From positions 1 to 64,000 of the forward strand of contig MVRE01000013.1 in the NCBI GenBank assembly GCA_002067895.1: a DNA stretch of 64,000 bases. The letters run 5' to 3'. The translations under genes and the position numbers were made by a program. A model generated the notes under the pieces. That model had not been told where the DNA came from, did not search any database, and worked only from the letters and a program-made list of their open reading frames with translations. Origin of the DNA: Methanoregula sp. PtaU1.Bin051 (GTDB lineage: Archaea > Halobacteriota > Methanomicrobia > Methanomicrobiales > Methanospirillaceae). Shown in pieces: positions 45,520-54,318 of the stretch. Every line of letters begins with the position of its first letter. Positions within the stretch are counted from its first letter, which is position 1.

Positions 45520-46130
45520 CAACGACGAATTTATCCGAAGTTATCCACAAATGGACGGGCTGGTGCCCGAATGCGCATATGATGAAGGCAAAGGGCGGCG
45601 ACAACGGCGGACGGATCTTCCGCCCTGCAAACCCGATCGCGAAAAGCTCAGGGCCTGCCGGCTCCGACGGCTCCGGGAAACCGTGGGACTGGTGGTACGA
45701 GCATACCCAGCGAGGCGACCTTATCATCTGGGCGGTCGGTGCAGCCATTCTCGTTATTCTTATCATGACATACCAGTTCGGTTTTGTCTGGATCACGGCC
45801 ATGGTCATTTGTATCCTGGCCTTCGCGCTTTCGATCTTCTCGACCCTGACGGTCTCGGTGTGTGACGATACTCTCAGGATCCGGTTCGGGCCGCTTCCCC
45901 TTATCCGGAAGAGCTGGCCGGTTTCGGAGATCGCTTCCGCTACCACGGTCACCAACCCATGGTACTACGGCTGGGGCATCCGCTGGACGCCCACCGGCCC
46001 GCTCTATAATGTCTCAGGGTACGGTGCGGTGGAAGTGACGCTGACATCCGGCAAAAAGGTAAGGATCGGCACCGACGAGCCGGAAGCGCTCCAGCGGGCA
46101 ATTGAACAAGCGCGGGAGAAGAAGAGATAA
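45516..46130 (+). CDS. Two-helix membrane protein with GWCPNA motif and PH-like domain
   Basis: 204 aa from ATG at 45516 (ATGA overlap). WTGWCPNAHMM at residues about 13-23, a Gly/Ser-rich linker, two adjacent membrane helices (about 70-115), then a beta-rich cytoplasmic domain (DDTLRIRFGPLPLIRKSWPV, GAVEVTLTSGKKVRIGTDEP) that resembles bacterial PH-like domains. Ends in a charged helix. Fourth gene of the operon. Confidence 0.82.
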   Translation: MTTTNLSEVIHKWTGWCPNAHMMKAKGGDNGGRIFRPANPIAKSSGPAGSDGSGKPWDWWYEHTQRGDLIIWAVGAAILVILIMTYQFGFVWITAMVICILAFALSIFSTLTVSVCDDTLRIRFGPLPLIRKSWPVSEIASATTVTNPWYYGWGIRWTPTGPLYNVSGYGAVEVTLTSGKKVRIGTDEPEALQRAIEQAREKKR

Positions 46131-46152
46131 CGTTTTTAAACGGGTATTTTTA

Positions 46153-46572
46153 ATGGCAAACGATTCCGTAATCCTCCGGAAATACCTTGGCTGGTGCCCG
46201 AACGCCCAGCCCTACCCAGCATCGCAGCGGGCCGGGTCGGGGGCGATCGCTATCGCCACCGGAAGTCCGGGGGACATAGCGCATGGCGGGGCAACGGGCT
46301 GGATCGGCCGGAACGGGCAGGTCGCGGTCGCGATCACGACCGGCCTCTGCCTGATGGCGCTGACAGCCGTGCTGAAAAACCTCCTTTATGTCCCGGCCGA
46401 CATCCTGAACCGGGATATCATCCTGTACATCATAATCTATGGCGGATTCATCACCGCTTCTACACCGGTAAAACGGCAGGCATGCCCGGGTCAGCCCGCC
46501 CGCTGGCCGCTCTTCTGGTGTATTGTAATCGTGATTACAACGCTCGCAATTATGGCAGTCTACGCCCTATAA
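46153..46572 (+). CDS. Small membrane protein with GWCPNA motif
   Basis: 139 aa from ATG at 46153 (MANDSVILRK). KYLGWCPNAQPYP at residues 10-22, then an Ala/Gly linker and three membrane helices (about 56-75, 85-100, 117-137). It is 22 bp after the previous stop. Together with the three preceding proteins it shares the N-terminal tag but no obvious membrane-domain homology. Confidence 0.8.
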   Translation: MANDSVILRKYLGWCPNAQPYPASQRAGSGAIAIATGSPGDIAHGGATGWIGRNGQVAVAITTGLCLMALTAVLKNLLYVPADILNRDIILYIIIYGGFITASTPVKRQACPGQPARWPLFWCIVIVITTLAIMAVYAL

Positions 46573-46574
46573 CC

Positions 46575-47402
46575 ATGGTAGAGGGAATGAAACCGGAACG
46601 GAACGGGGGATATGTCCACGGCTACTCGCCCCGCGAGGCAGAGCGGCTCTTAGACCAGGCGCAGACGCTGACGGAGCTGCTGCACCACGACACCCGGTAC
46701 CCGGCAGGAAGCTCCGTACTCGAGGCCGGCTGCGGTGTCGGGGCGCAGACCGTAACACTTGCCGCAAACAGCCCGGGTGCACAGTTCACCTGCATCGACT
46801 GCTCGGAGGCATCGCTTGCTGAGGCAGAGAAGCGGGTGAAAACAGCCGGGCTCAATAACGTCGCATTCAGGAAAGCGGATATATTCAATCTCCCGTTTAC
46901 GCCAGACAGTTTCGACCACGTCTTCGTCTGCTTCGTCCTCGAACACCTGCCGGACCCGGCCGGGGCGCTAAAAAACCTCAGACGAGTGCTGAAACCTGGT
47001 GGAACAATCACCGTTATCGAGGGCGACCACGGCTCCGCGTACTTCCATCCCGACAGCCCGTACGCGAGAAGGGCGATCGACTGCCTCGTTGCCCTCCAGA
47101 AAAAATCGGGGGGAAATGCCATGATCGGGAGAGAGCTCTACCCGCTCCTGACCGGTACCGGTTACAGGAACGTCGCAGTGTCGCCACGGATGGTATACGT
47201 CGACTCGTCCCGCCCCGCGCTCGTTACCGGCTTCACGAAACTGACTTTTACTGCGATGGTCGAAGGCGTCCGGGACGCGGCGATACATGCGGGGATGATG
47301 GGCGAAGCGGACTGGGACCGTGGTATTGCCGACCTTTACCGCACCGCGGAGGCTGACGGCGTCTTCTGTTACACGTTCTTCAAGGGGACCGGCATAAGGT
47401 GA
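46575..47402 (+). CDS. SAM-dependent methyltransferase
   Basis: 275 aa from ATG at 46575, 2 bp after the last GWCPNA gene; a longer in-frame extension upstream lies antiparallel to nothing useful and overlaps that gene in another frame, so it was rejected. Motif I VLEAGCGVGAQTVTLA, acidic CIDCSEASL, KADIFNLPFTPDSFDHVFV and VLKPGGTITVIEGDH. UbiE/Methyltransf_11 type. Its position suggests possible co-transcription with the GWCPNA genes. Substrate unknown. Confidence 0.88.
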   Translation: MVEGMKPERNGGYVHGYSPREAERLLDQAQTLTELLHHDTRYPAGSSVLEAGCGVGAQTVTLAANSPGAQFTCIDCSEASLAEAEKRVKTAGLNNVAFRKADIFNLPFTPDSFDHVFVCFVLEHLPDPAGALKNLRRVLKPGGTITVIEGDHGSAYFHPDSPYARRAIDCLVALQKKSGGNAMIGRELYPLLTGTGYRNVAVSPRMVYVDSSRPALVTGFTKLTFTAMVEGVRDAAIHAGMMGEADWDRGIADLYRTAEADGVFCYTFFKGTGIR

Positions 47403-47409
47403 AACGGCA

Positions 47410-48018
47410 ATGAACGTATCCGTCATCCTCGCCCCCCCGCATGGGGGGAGTTATAACCACGCAATCGCAACAACCGCTGTTGCGGCGCTGGAAGAGAATG
47501 GCCATCATTTCTCATTCCATGACCTGTAAGCGGAGCAGTTCGATCCGGTCCTGCCGTATCCGGAGATCCCCCGCGATGCATCGTTGGATCCGGTCATCAG
47601 CAGGCACTGTGCAGAGATTGCGGGAGCGGACGGGATCGTTATCGTCCACCCCGACTGGTGGGGCCAGCCGCCTGCCCTCCTGAAAGGCTGGATCGACCGG
47701 GTGCTCCGTCCCGGTGTGGCGTACAGGTTCTGCGAAGGCGATCTGGGAGAAGGTGTCCCGCCTGGCCTCCTGAAGGCAAAGGCTGCGCTTGTTTTCAATA
47801 CATCCAACACGCCCCCGGAACGTGAACAGGAGGTATTCGGCGATCCATTAGAGCGGCTCTGGAGGGACTGCATCTTCTCGTTCTGCGGAGTCCCTGTCGT
47901 TCACCGGAGGATGTTTGGGGTTATCGTCACCCGTACCGATGAGGAACGCACAGCATGGCTGGACGAGGTATCCGGCCTTGTAAAACGCACTTTTTCCCCT
48001 GAAATATACCTTCAATAA
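47410..48018 (+). pseudogene. Flavodoxin-fold NAD(P)H oxidoreductase (NQO1/KefF-like) with in-frame stop
   Basis: The frame from ATG 47410 encodes a flavodoxin-like NAD(P)H:quinone oxidoreductase (VSVILAPPHGGSYNHAIA at the FMN loop, then ADGIVIVHPDWWGQPPALLK and GWIDRVLRPGVAYRF). Codon 40 is TAA (47527-47529), in the place where the family usually has Tyr (HDL-Tyr-AE). The frame resumes without shift to 48018, so a single base change explains it. An internal ATG at 47584 could give a 144-aa remnant lacking the N-terminal strand. It could also be a sequencing error. Confidence 0.8.
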
Positions 48019-48053
48019 TGACGCGGATCGCCGTACTTAAGAAAAAGAGAAGG

Positions 48054-48434
48054 TTATCGTGACGCTCTTGCGTCGAGTGCGATCTCGATGACGGCACGGA
48101 GTTCCTCGTCGCGGAACGGCTTGAGGATAAACCCGTACGGGGCGCTTGCAGCGATGCGCTCCAGGGTCTTGTCATCGGTCATTGCCGTGATGTAGATGAC
48201 CGGGATCTTGTAGTCCCTGCCAAGCTTCTCGGCCGTCTCGATCCCGTCCATCTCCCCGTTCAGCTTGATGTCCATCAGGACGATGTCGGGCTTCAGCTCT
48301 TCGGCTACTTTAATCGCCCTCTCGCCGGTGTCCTCATTCCCTACAACCGAAAACCCGAGCCGGTTGACGGTATGCGTCATGATGTATGCGACATCCTTGT
48401 CATCTTCGACAATCAGAACGGTGGCTTTCTTCAT
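48054..48434 (-). CDS. Response regulator (CheY-like receiver only)
   Basis: 126 aa, single receiver domain: acidic pair VEDDKD, phospho-acceptor Asp55 in IVLMDIKLNG, Thr in VIYITAMTDD and Lys in FILKPF. No output domain. Typical of methanogen receivers that pair with PAS-type histidine kinases; no full histidine kinase is in the window, although an H-box protein is at 25-26 kb. Confidence 0.93.
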   Translation of the reverse strand: MKKATVLIVEDDKDVAYIMTHTVNRLGFSVVGNEDTGERAIKVAEELKPDIVLMDIKLNGEMDGIETAEKLGRDYKIPVIYITAMTDDKTLERIAASAPYGFILKPFRDEELRAVIEIALDARASR

Positions 48435-48621
48435 TGTTCCTAAACCCTTTGATATAACCTTAAGTCATTTATTCTTTATTATACGGTATGCGGAGCGGAA
48501 AAAAGATGCCGCTTGCCGGATGAGATTCCGACGTCTTCCTGCACTTTCACCCCCGCCCCGCCACCTTTTTCCCCTGAGCTGTGCCATTCTGGTGCAGCGC
48601 CAACAATACTGGAGATCTTTC

Positions 48622-48876
48622 ATGGACACGATCACGATTACAGGATATATCGCCGGAGCTTTGACCACGATCTCGTTCATCCCGCAGGTTGCACGGGCAT
48701 GGAACCTGAAGGAGACGCGGGATCTCTCTCTTGCCATGCTGGTGCTTTTTGCATTCGGCATCCTGCTCTGGACGCTCTACGGTCTCTGGATGGCCTCTCC
48801 CCCGATTGTCGCTGCAAACGCCATTACGTTCCTGCTGGTCCTCGCGCTGCTTGTAATGAAGGTAAAATACCACTGA
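48622..48876 (+). CDS. SemiSWEET-type sugar transporter
   Basis: 84 aa from ATG at 48622. Three membrane helices with the PQ-loop motif TISFIPQVARAWNLKETRDL and LWTLYGLW on helix 2. SemiSWEETs dimerise to carry small sugars. The length is typical. No sugar-metabolism gene adjoins it. Confidence 0.9.
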   Translation: MDTITITGYIAGALTTISFIPQVARAWNLKETRDLSLAMLVLFAFGILLWTLYGLWMASPPIVAANAITFLLVLALLVMKVKYH

Positions 48877-48933
48877 GCAGAAGGCCGGCCCGGTACTTCC
48901 GTTAATCTTTATTAAAACTTTATTAAAAAAGGG

Positions 48934-49548
48934 TTATTCCGGCAGGAGCACGAGGCATCCTGCAGCCATATCGTGAAGACCCTGGCGCTTCCTTGTAAGC
49001 CCGATCATGATGAACCCGATCAGGATGATTGCCGCCGATATGTACTTGACGAAATGGCGGATCGTGGCGCGGGAGAAGCTGATGCGGTTGCCCTCCTTGT
49101 CGGTGACAACAATGTGCATCACCGTCTTGCCCGGGGTTGCCATGCCGCGCGAGCATTCGAATCCGGCAAAGTAGAGCCACGGGATGATGATGAAGAGGAC
49201 GCCGAGCGCTGCGATGATCGGGGTATACGCGGCCTCGCTGGTGCCTGCAACAGTCAGTTCAGAGACCGGTGCGTGCTGGACGACGATATAGTAGAAATAT
49301 TTCACTCCCGCAACGAGGTTGAAAAAGGTCGCTGCAATCGTGATGAGGATGAGCAGCAGGATCGCATCGATCACGAATGCAAAGAACCGCCGCCCGAGCC
49401 CCGCGTAATCGCCGGTTGAGGGCGCGGACTCCTCCTCATCGACCTTGACAACTGCCTTGGGAGGGGTCTGCACCTCGATATCGGCACCGCACCACTGGCA
49501 GTATTTCCCCGAAGCGTCAGTCTCCTTTCCGCATTTAGGACAGAACAT
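48934..49548 (-). CDS. RDD-family membrane protein with N-terminal zinc ribbon
   Basis: 204 aa from ATG at 49548 (MFCPKCGKET). Double CxxC zinc ribbon (FCPKCG ... YCQWCG), linker, then the RDD domain: GLGRRFFAFVIDAILLLILI (Arg and Asp of RDD), GMATPGKTVMHIVVTD and RKRQGLHDMAAGCLVL (Asp). About four membrane helices. Function unknown, possibly transport. Confidence 0.87.
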   Translation of the reverse strand: MFCPKCGKETDASGKYCQWCGADIEVQTPPKAVVKVDEEESAPSTGDYAGLGRRFFAFVIDAILLLILITIAATFFNLVAGVKYFYYIVVQHAPVSELTVAGTSEAAYTPIIAALGVLFIIIPWLYFAGFECSRGMATPGKTVMHIVVTDKEGNRISFSRATIRHFVKYISAAIILIGFIMIGLTRKRQGLHDMAAGCLVLLPE

Positions 49549-49748
49549 TTCCTCTCTCCTGATAAGTAACATTTCCACCGGTGTCCTTTTTAATTTAACT
49601 GTTCATTGTCCTGGCGCACCTCTGAATTTCAGGTCACCCCCGACGCGGTGTAACCGATAAAGAGCCGAAGACCCGGTTAATGCATGAGAACCTGCCCATA
49701 TACGACCGGGGGCAAATGAGTTAAAGCACAAAAGTGCGATCTCTGTAC

Positions 49749-50243
49749 ATGAAACGCATCATCCTGTTCTGTGCAGCGGCACTCATCGTGCTCTTTCTCG
49801 CAAGCGCCGGGTGCACCGGGGAAAAGCCGGTTGAGCAACCCACTCCGGTGCCCACAACACCAACAGAGGCACCGCCCCCGCCGCCTGCAACAACGGCCAT
49901 GCCGACGCCCACGCCGACTGAACCGGTTGTGACACTCCCCCCCAGACAGAACGTAGATCTGGAACTGACCAAGGACCGGGTGTATTCCAGGATCTACCTG
50001 TTGTATAACGGCGGCGGAGGCGAACTCTTCACCACAAAAATCGAGATGCGGGTTACCCGTTCGGACGGCGAGGTAACCGATTATGTCATGAGCGGCGGGA
50101 AGACGCCGAAACGCGGGGACCAGATCGAAGCGGATGGTACGCGGGGAAGCGACCGGTGCGAGGTATGGGTCACCTCGGCGGGTATCCGGTACAAGGTGAT
50201 CGACCGGTCCCTTATCATTGGCGGGGCCTACGAAGGGAACTAA
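49749..50243 (+). CDS. Lipoprotein with the same outer domain as the TIR protein
   Basis: 164 aa from ATG at 49749 (MKRIILF). Signal with lipobox-like LFLASAGCTG, then a Thr/Pro-rich linker (to about 70). The C-terminal domain reads YLLYNGGGGELFTTKIEMRV, TRSDGEVTDYVM, ADGTRGSDRCEVWV and GIRYKVIDRSL. The same series of motifs closes the TIR protein at 23609-24832 (YNGGDGGK, TRSDGTVETAK, GTRGTDRIQV, TRYAIVDKL). It is anchored outside the cell. Ligand unknown. Confidence 0.85.
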   Translation: MKRIILFCAAALIVLFLASAGCTGEKPVEQPTPVPTTPTEAPPPPPATTAMPTPTPTEPVVTLPPRQNVDLELTKDRVYSRIYLLYNGGGGELFTTKIEMRVTRSDGEVTDYVMSGGKTPKRGDQIEADGTRGSDRCEVWVTSAGIRYKVIDRSLIIGGAYEGN

Positions 50244-50277
50244 AAAAATTGGCGAATCTTCTTTTTTACCCGGCCTG
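50244..50277 (+). terminator. T-rich terminator after the lipoprotein gene
   Basis: A run TTCTTTTTT at about 50261-50269 in the short gap between two convergent genes, preceded by an A-run that can serve the opposite strand. This is the usual archaeal termination signal. Confidence 0.4.
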
Positions 50278-51357
50278 CTATCCCGTGTGGTGCTCCCTCC
50301 CTGTCCTCTCCGCGTACCGGTTAAGGATAACGGATAAGAGCAGGCCTATTGCAATAACGCCCGCGAGCACGAGCCACTGCTCGGCCCCTGCCGTCCCGAC
50401 CGCAAGCCGGGTTACGAGGTTTAGCGGGTTTGCCGGGAGGGCTAAAACGAACATTATGGCGACGACAAGGGTAGTGGAAAAGATGAACTGGGCAGCAGTT
50501 CTCTCCCGGTAATGAAGGGCGAAGATCGCCCCGATCGCGATCGGCAGGAACGAGGCCGCGATCACCTGCAGGAAGATGAGCGGCACGTTAGCTATGGAAA
50601 TCCCGTTAAGGATGAGGAGCAGCAGCCATGCCCCCGCCTGGACCGGGATCAACAGTTCGCAGGCAAGCACCTTTCCCCAGACCATCTCGGAGAACGTGAC
50701 CGGCGTCGAGATAAGGGTCTCGAGGGTCTCGTGCTGGTACTCCTCGGTGATCAGGTCGATGACTAGTGCCGAGGCGATGATCGCCGGCATGAAGACGAGC
50801 AGCGGGATTAAGAGGCCGTACACGAACTCGTAAAAGTCGCCTCCGCTCCCTGATGCCGGCAGGGTAAGGGGGATGGGCTCCTCGGTGATCCGCGCCTTGC
50901 GGACATACCGCAGATCCTTCTCGTATTTCAGGAAGATATCTTTCAGCTTGACATTAACGATCGTGCCCTGGAGGTCGTTCTGGAGCGTATATAGCGTGAT
51001 CTTCACAGGATCCTTGGCATCCGGCGTTATGTCCGGCACGTAGATGACGGCAGCAAGCTTGCGTTCCTGCAGGGCAGCAACCGCCGGGGAGAGATTCATG
51101 CTGTAGACCCGGAAATCCCGGCTCCGGATCAGGTAATCGTTCAGCCCGGAATCGTTGCCTGTATACGCGATATTGTACCGGAACCGGGAGTATGTTGACA
51201 GCGAGGACGGGTCGTACATCGAGGTGAGCCCGACCATGAGGAACGAGGAGAAGAGGGCGATGAAGAGCTGGAGCAGGATGGCAAGCAGGATTGTCCGCTC
51301 GTTAAGCAACCCCCGGAACTCCTTCTTTACGATGATTCCTACATGCTTTGCCTTCAT
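50278..51357 (-). CDS. ABC-2 type transporter permease
   Basis: 359 aa. One N-terminal membrane helix (LLAILLQLFIALFSSFLMV), a large outer domain (to about 170), then five helices with the ABC-2 signature region (LITEEYQHETLETLISTPVTFSEMVWGKVLA). NatB/exporter-like. Its start overlaps the stop of the upstream permease-protease gene (ATGA). The ATPase is encoded divergently at 53355. Confidence 0.9.
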   Translation of the reverse strand: MKAKHVGIIVKKEFRGLLNERTILLAILLQLFIALFSSFLMVGLTSMYDPSSLSTYSRFRYNIAYTGNDSGLNDYLIRSRDFRVYSMNLSPAVAALQERKLAAVIYVPDITPDAKDPVKITLYTLQNDLQGTIVNVKLKDIFLKYEKDLRYVRKARITEEPIPLTLPASGSGGDFYEFVYGLLIPLLVFMPAIIASALVIDLITEEYQHETLETLISTPVTFSEMVWGKVLACELLIPVQAGAWLLLLILNGISIANVPLIFLQVIAASFLPIAIGAIFALHYRERTAAQFIFSTTLVVAIMFVLALPANPLNLVTRLAVGTAGAEQWLVLAGVIAIGLLLSVILNRYAERTGREHHTG

Positions 51358-53165
51358 TTAAGCCACCCCATGATGAAGTAGAGGTTATAGAGGCAGTGGA
51401 CAAGGGTCGCAAAGAGAAGCCCGGCGATCCGCCATCTGACCCTTCCTGCCTTGAGCGTTATCGTAAAGACGACCGTAGCTCCGAAGTGGAGCAGAAGCGG
51501 CATCCAGAGCACGCCGAGCGAGAGGAAGAGGATGCTCCCGAAGACAGATTCGCTGATCTGGGCGAGCGTTACGAAGAGGAGGAGCTTCTCCCCTACAAGA
51601 AAGCCGATTGCTGTTGCCCCGCAGGCGATAACGAGGTTCTTCCATGAAAGGAACTGCGGGTTCTGCATGTACAGCGTGTAGATCCCGGCTGCCTTTGCGA
51701 GCTCCTCAATCCCCGCGCCGAAGATGATGAGGAGGACGAGCGAGAGCGGCATAGGCAGGTTGAAGAAGAGGACGAGGCACATCAGCTGCAGCATGAAGAC
51801 GAAGGGGATTGCAAGGCCGGCAAGCAGGAAGAGCGAGAGGAACGGGTGTTTTTCAGAGATGCTGGCCGCCATAAACTCCCGGATCCGTGTCACGAGCGCA
51901 TGCTCCGAGAAGAGCCGCTCCTCGTTGAAGTTCCTTGCCGCGAAGTAAAAGAGGACTGCGGCGGTCAGCCAGAACAGGGCGGTCGAGAAGAGGTAGTCGG
52001 TAACGGTGTATGCCGTGCCCTGCAGGGTGAGGATGATCAGGGTTAACGGTGAGATCATGGATATGACGTGCACGTTTGCGAAGATGGAGGGGAAGAAGAG
52101 GTACGAGGTGGCGACAGTCGAGAAGAAGATGGAGATGAACGAGAGTTCCTTGAAGCTGCGCGAGACCATGCCGATGACAAGGGCGCTTGCAAGGAAGAAA
52201 AGGATAACCGGTACCAGCGGGAGGATGATTGTGAGCGGGGCTTTGAGGTAGACGGTGAGCGCTGCCGAGATCGCAAGCATCATGATGAGGTAAGGCAGCA
52301 TCTTCCCGACAATGATCGAGGTGGTCGTGACAGGGGCGGAGAGGAGCAGCTCACCCTTCCGCTCGATCCGTTCGTTCATGATGCTCATCATGAAGAACTG
52401 GCTTGAGAAATAGAGCGGGAAGATGAAGACGAAAATTAAGATGATGGAGTCGAACGGGAGCGGGGGTGAGAGCTGGGACGGTGTCTTAAATGTCCCCATC
52501 CCGGAACCGGATGCCGGGGAGAGCATCTCGGTATACCGCGAGATCTGGGAGCTGCCTGCCTCCGTTTGCGTGAGCCCGCTTCTCAGTTCTTCCATGGTGA
52601 ATTCCAGCGTGGGCGACGGTGTCGGGATCTCGGCAACCTCTCCCTCGGGGACAGGGGCTCCTGAGGCAGGACGGGCGGAAAGGTACTGCCCGCTCTGGGT
52701 TGCGGAAAAGTCCAGCTCGGATTTCACGTTCTGGATATCGATCCAGAGCGGGTATGCGGCAAAGAGGTCTTCCTGCTGGTTGTAGACCGATGCGGTGTAC
52801 TTCGCATAGTCCCGTGAAAGCGTCTTGACCGCGGCCTTGCCCTTCTCGCTGTCGATAGCGTACACCTGCCCCCTGACAACGATCAGGTCGAACGCTCGGT
52901 AATTGTTCCAGAGTGTATCCCGGTCGAGCTCATAGACCGCGAACCGGTTATCGGATGCAAGGAGCTGCGCAATCATGGGGTCGTCGACACCTGCACGGTA
53001 CATCCCATCCTGCAGGTGCATGCCGCTCTGTGCTGCAAACCCCATAACGATGACGAGGAGCACGAAGAGTACGACCGCGAGCGGCAGGGTGTCCCTGCTC
53101 ATCTGCGTGAGTGTCCGTTTTACCTCCCATCTCGCGATGGTGGCGATATTCGTTAGCGCTCCCAT
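51354..53165 (-). CDS. ABC-2 permease fused to a PrsW-type intramembrane protease domain
   Basis: 603 aa. Residues 1-400 are an ABC-2 permease: helix near 25-45, a large outer domain with a Pro/Thr linker, then helices with MNERIERKGELLLSAPVTTTS and VGKML. Residues about 430-603 match PrsW proteases: IEELAKAAGIY (Glu487, Glu488), GFLVGEKLL (Glu526), LLHFGATVVF (His560) and HCLYNLYF (His590), spread over several helices. The frame is continuous, and the 4-bp overlap with the next permease supports a genuine fusion. Confidence 0.87.
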   Translation of the reverse strand: MGALTNIATIARWEVKRTLTQMSRDTLPLAVVLFVLLVIVMGFAAQSGMHLQDGMYRAGVDDPMIAQLLASDNRFAVYELDRDTLWNNYRAFDLIVVRGQVYAIDSEKGKAAVKTLSRDYAKYTASVYNQQEDLFAAYPLWIDIQNVKSELDFSATQSGQYLSARPASGAPVPEGEVAEIPTPSPTLEFTMEELRSGLTQTEAGSSQISRYTEMLSPASGSGMGTFKTPSQLSPPLPFDSIILIFVFIFPLYFSSQFFMMSIMNERIERKGELLLSAPVTTTSIIVGKMLPYLIMMLAISAALTVYLKAPLTIILPLVPVILFFLASALVIGMVSRSFKELSFISIFFSTVATSYLFFPSIFANVHVISMISPLTLIILTLQGTAYTVTDYLFSTALFWLTAAVLFYFAARNFNEERLFSEHALVTRIREFMAASISEKHPFLSLFLLAGLAIPFVFMLQLMCLVLFFNLPMPLSLVLLIIFGAGIEELAKAAGIYTLYMQNPQFLSWKNLVIACGATAIGFLVGEKLLLFVTLAQISESVFGSILFLSLGVLWMPLLLHFGATVVFTITLKAGRVRWRIAGLLFATLVHCLYNLYFIMGWLK

Positions 53166-53354
53166 GGAAAAGGCCCGGCTCTGCCCGTATGATACAGTAT
53201 ACTCACGTGGTTCTGTTAAAAAAGGCCTTTCATGCCGGCATCTGCACAGGGCGGGCGGGAAAGAAGGTCATCGGCTTCATGCCTAGCTGACGATCCTGTT
53301 GTCCGGAACCGAAGGATTATGTAACAATTGGGACATCATCTGTAGTACAAAGCC

Positions 53355-54245
53355 ATGATCACCGCTGAAGGCCTCGTCAAGAAGTTCGACGGTTTTACGG
53401 CACTGGACGGAATCTCGTTCTCGTTTGAGGACGGGGAGATCTTCGGTATCATAGGGCACAACGGCGCGGGCAAAACCACGCTTCTCAAGATTATTTCCGG
53501 CCTGCTCGCACCTACTGCCGGATCGCTGCACGTCAACGAGATCGACGTGATAAAAGACCCGGTCGCGTTAAAGAGCATGCTCGGCTACCTGCCGGAGGAG
53601 TCCCGGCTGTACGAGACGATGACGGCCGAGAACTACCTCAAATTCTTCGGCGAGATCTACGGGCTCTCGGAGCAGGAGATCAAGGTCCGCTCGGACCAGC
53701 TCTTCGCCGCCCTTTCCCTTGAGCCCAATGGCAAGAAGCTCGGGGAGTTTTCTAAGGGCATGAAACGCAAGACCGCGATTGCCCGGTCGCTCATCCATGA
53801 CCCCAAGTTTCTCGTGTACGACGAGGCGACGAGCGGGCTCGACCCCATGACCTCCCGGTTCATCGCCGATTACCTGCGGACGCTGAAGGCCGATGGCAAG
53901 ACCATTGTGCTTTCGGCCCACAACCTGTACCAGGTCGAGGCAATCTGCGACAAGGTGATGATCCTCCGGCGCGGGAAAGTGGTCGCGTTCGGGAACATGC
54001 ACGAGCTTCGGGAGCAGTTCGGCTCGATCACGTACACGATCTTCTTCTCGATTACCGACCCCGGAAAACTGGTCGGGCACTCCAAGCCGTACCGGCAGGA
54101 GGAGGGGTTCTACGTCTGCTCGGCCGAGAACATGACGGAGCTGAACGAGTGCACCGGCTTAATCACGGAGGCCGGGGGCCGGGTGGAGAAGATCGAGTCC
54201 CGGTACCCTTCCCTCGAAGAGATGCTGGTGAAGATCGGGAAGTGA
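53355..54245 (+). CDS. ABC transporter ATP-binding protein
   Basis: 296 aa. Walker A IIGHNGAGKTTLLKI, signature EFSKGMKRKTAIARSL (variant of LSGGQ, usual in NatA-like exporters), Walker B FLVYDEATSGLDP and H-loop LSAHNLYQVE. The C-terminal 85 residues form an accessory domain. Divergent from the two permeases, with which it presumably forms an exporter. Confidence 0.93.
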   Translation: MITAEGLVKKFDGFTALDGISFSFEDGEIFGIIGHNGAGKTTLLKIISGLLAPTAGSLHVNEIDVIKDPVALKSMLGYLPEESRLYETMTAENYLKFFGEIYGLSEQEIKVRSDQLFAALSLEPNGKKLGEFSKGMKRKTAIARSLIHDPKFLVYDEATSGLDPMTSRFIADYLRTLKADGKTIVLSAHNLYQVEAICDKVMILRRGKVVAFGNMHELREQFGSITYTIFFSITDPGKLVGHSKPYRQEEGFYVCSAENMTELNECTGLITEAGGRVEKIESRYPSLEEMLVKIGK

Positions 54246-54318
54246 TTTTTCAGGATACGACAGAAGGCCGTGCCCCCCGTCCGTATGAATTATTAAATGA
54301 GCAGGTGCCTATCAGGAC

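Noticed and set aside
46194-46574. N-terminal extension of the methyltransferase at 46575
   Set aside because: The in-frame upstream codons are the out-of-phase reading of the GWCPNA gene at 46153; the ATG at 46575 gives the normal family length.
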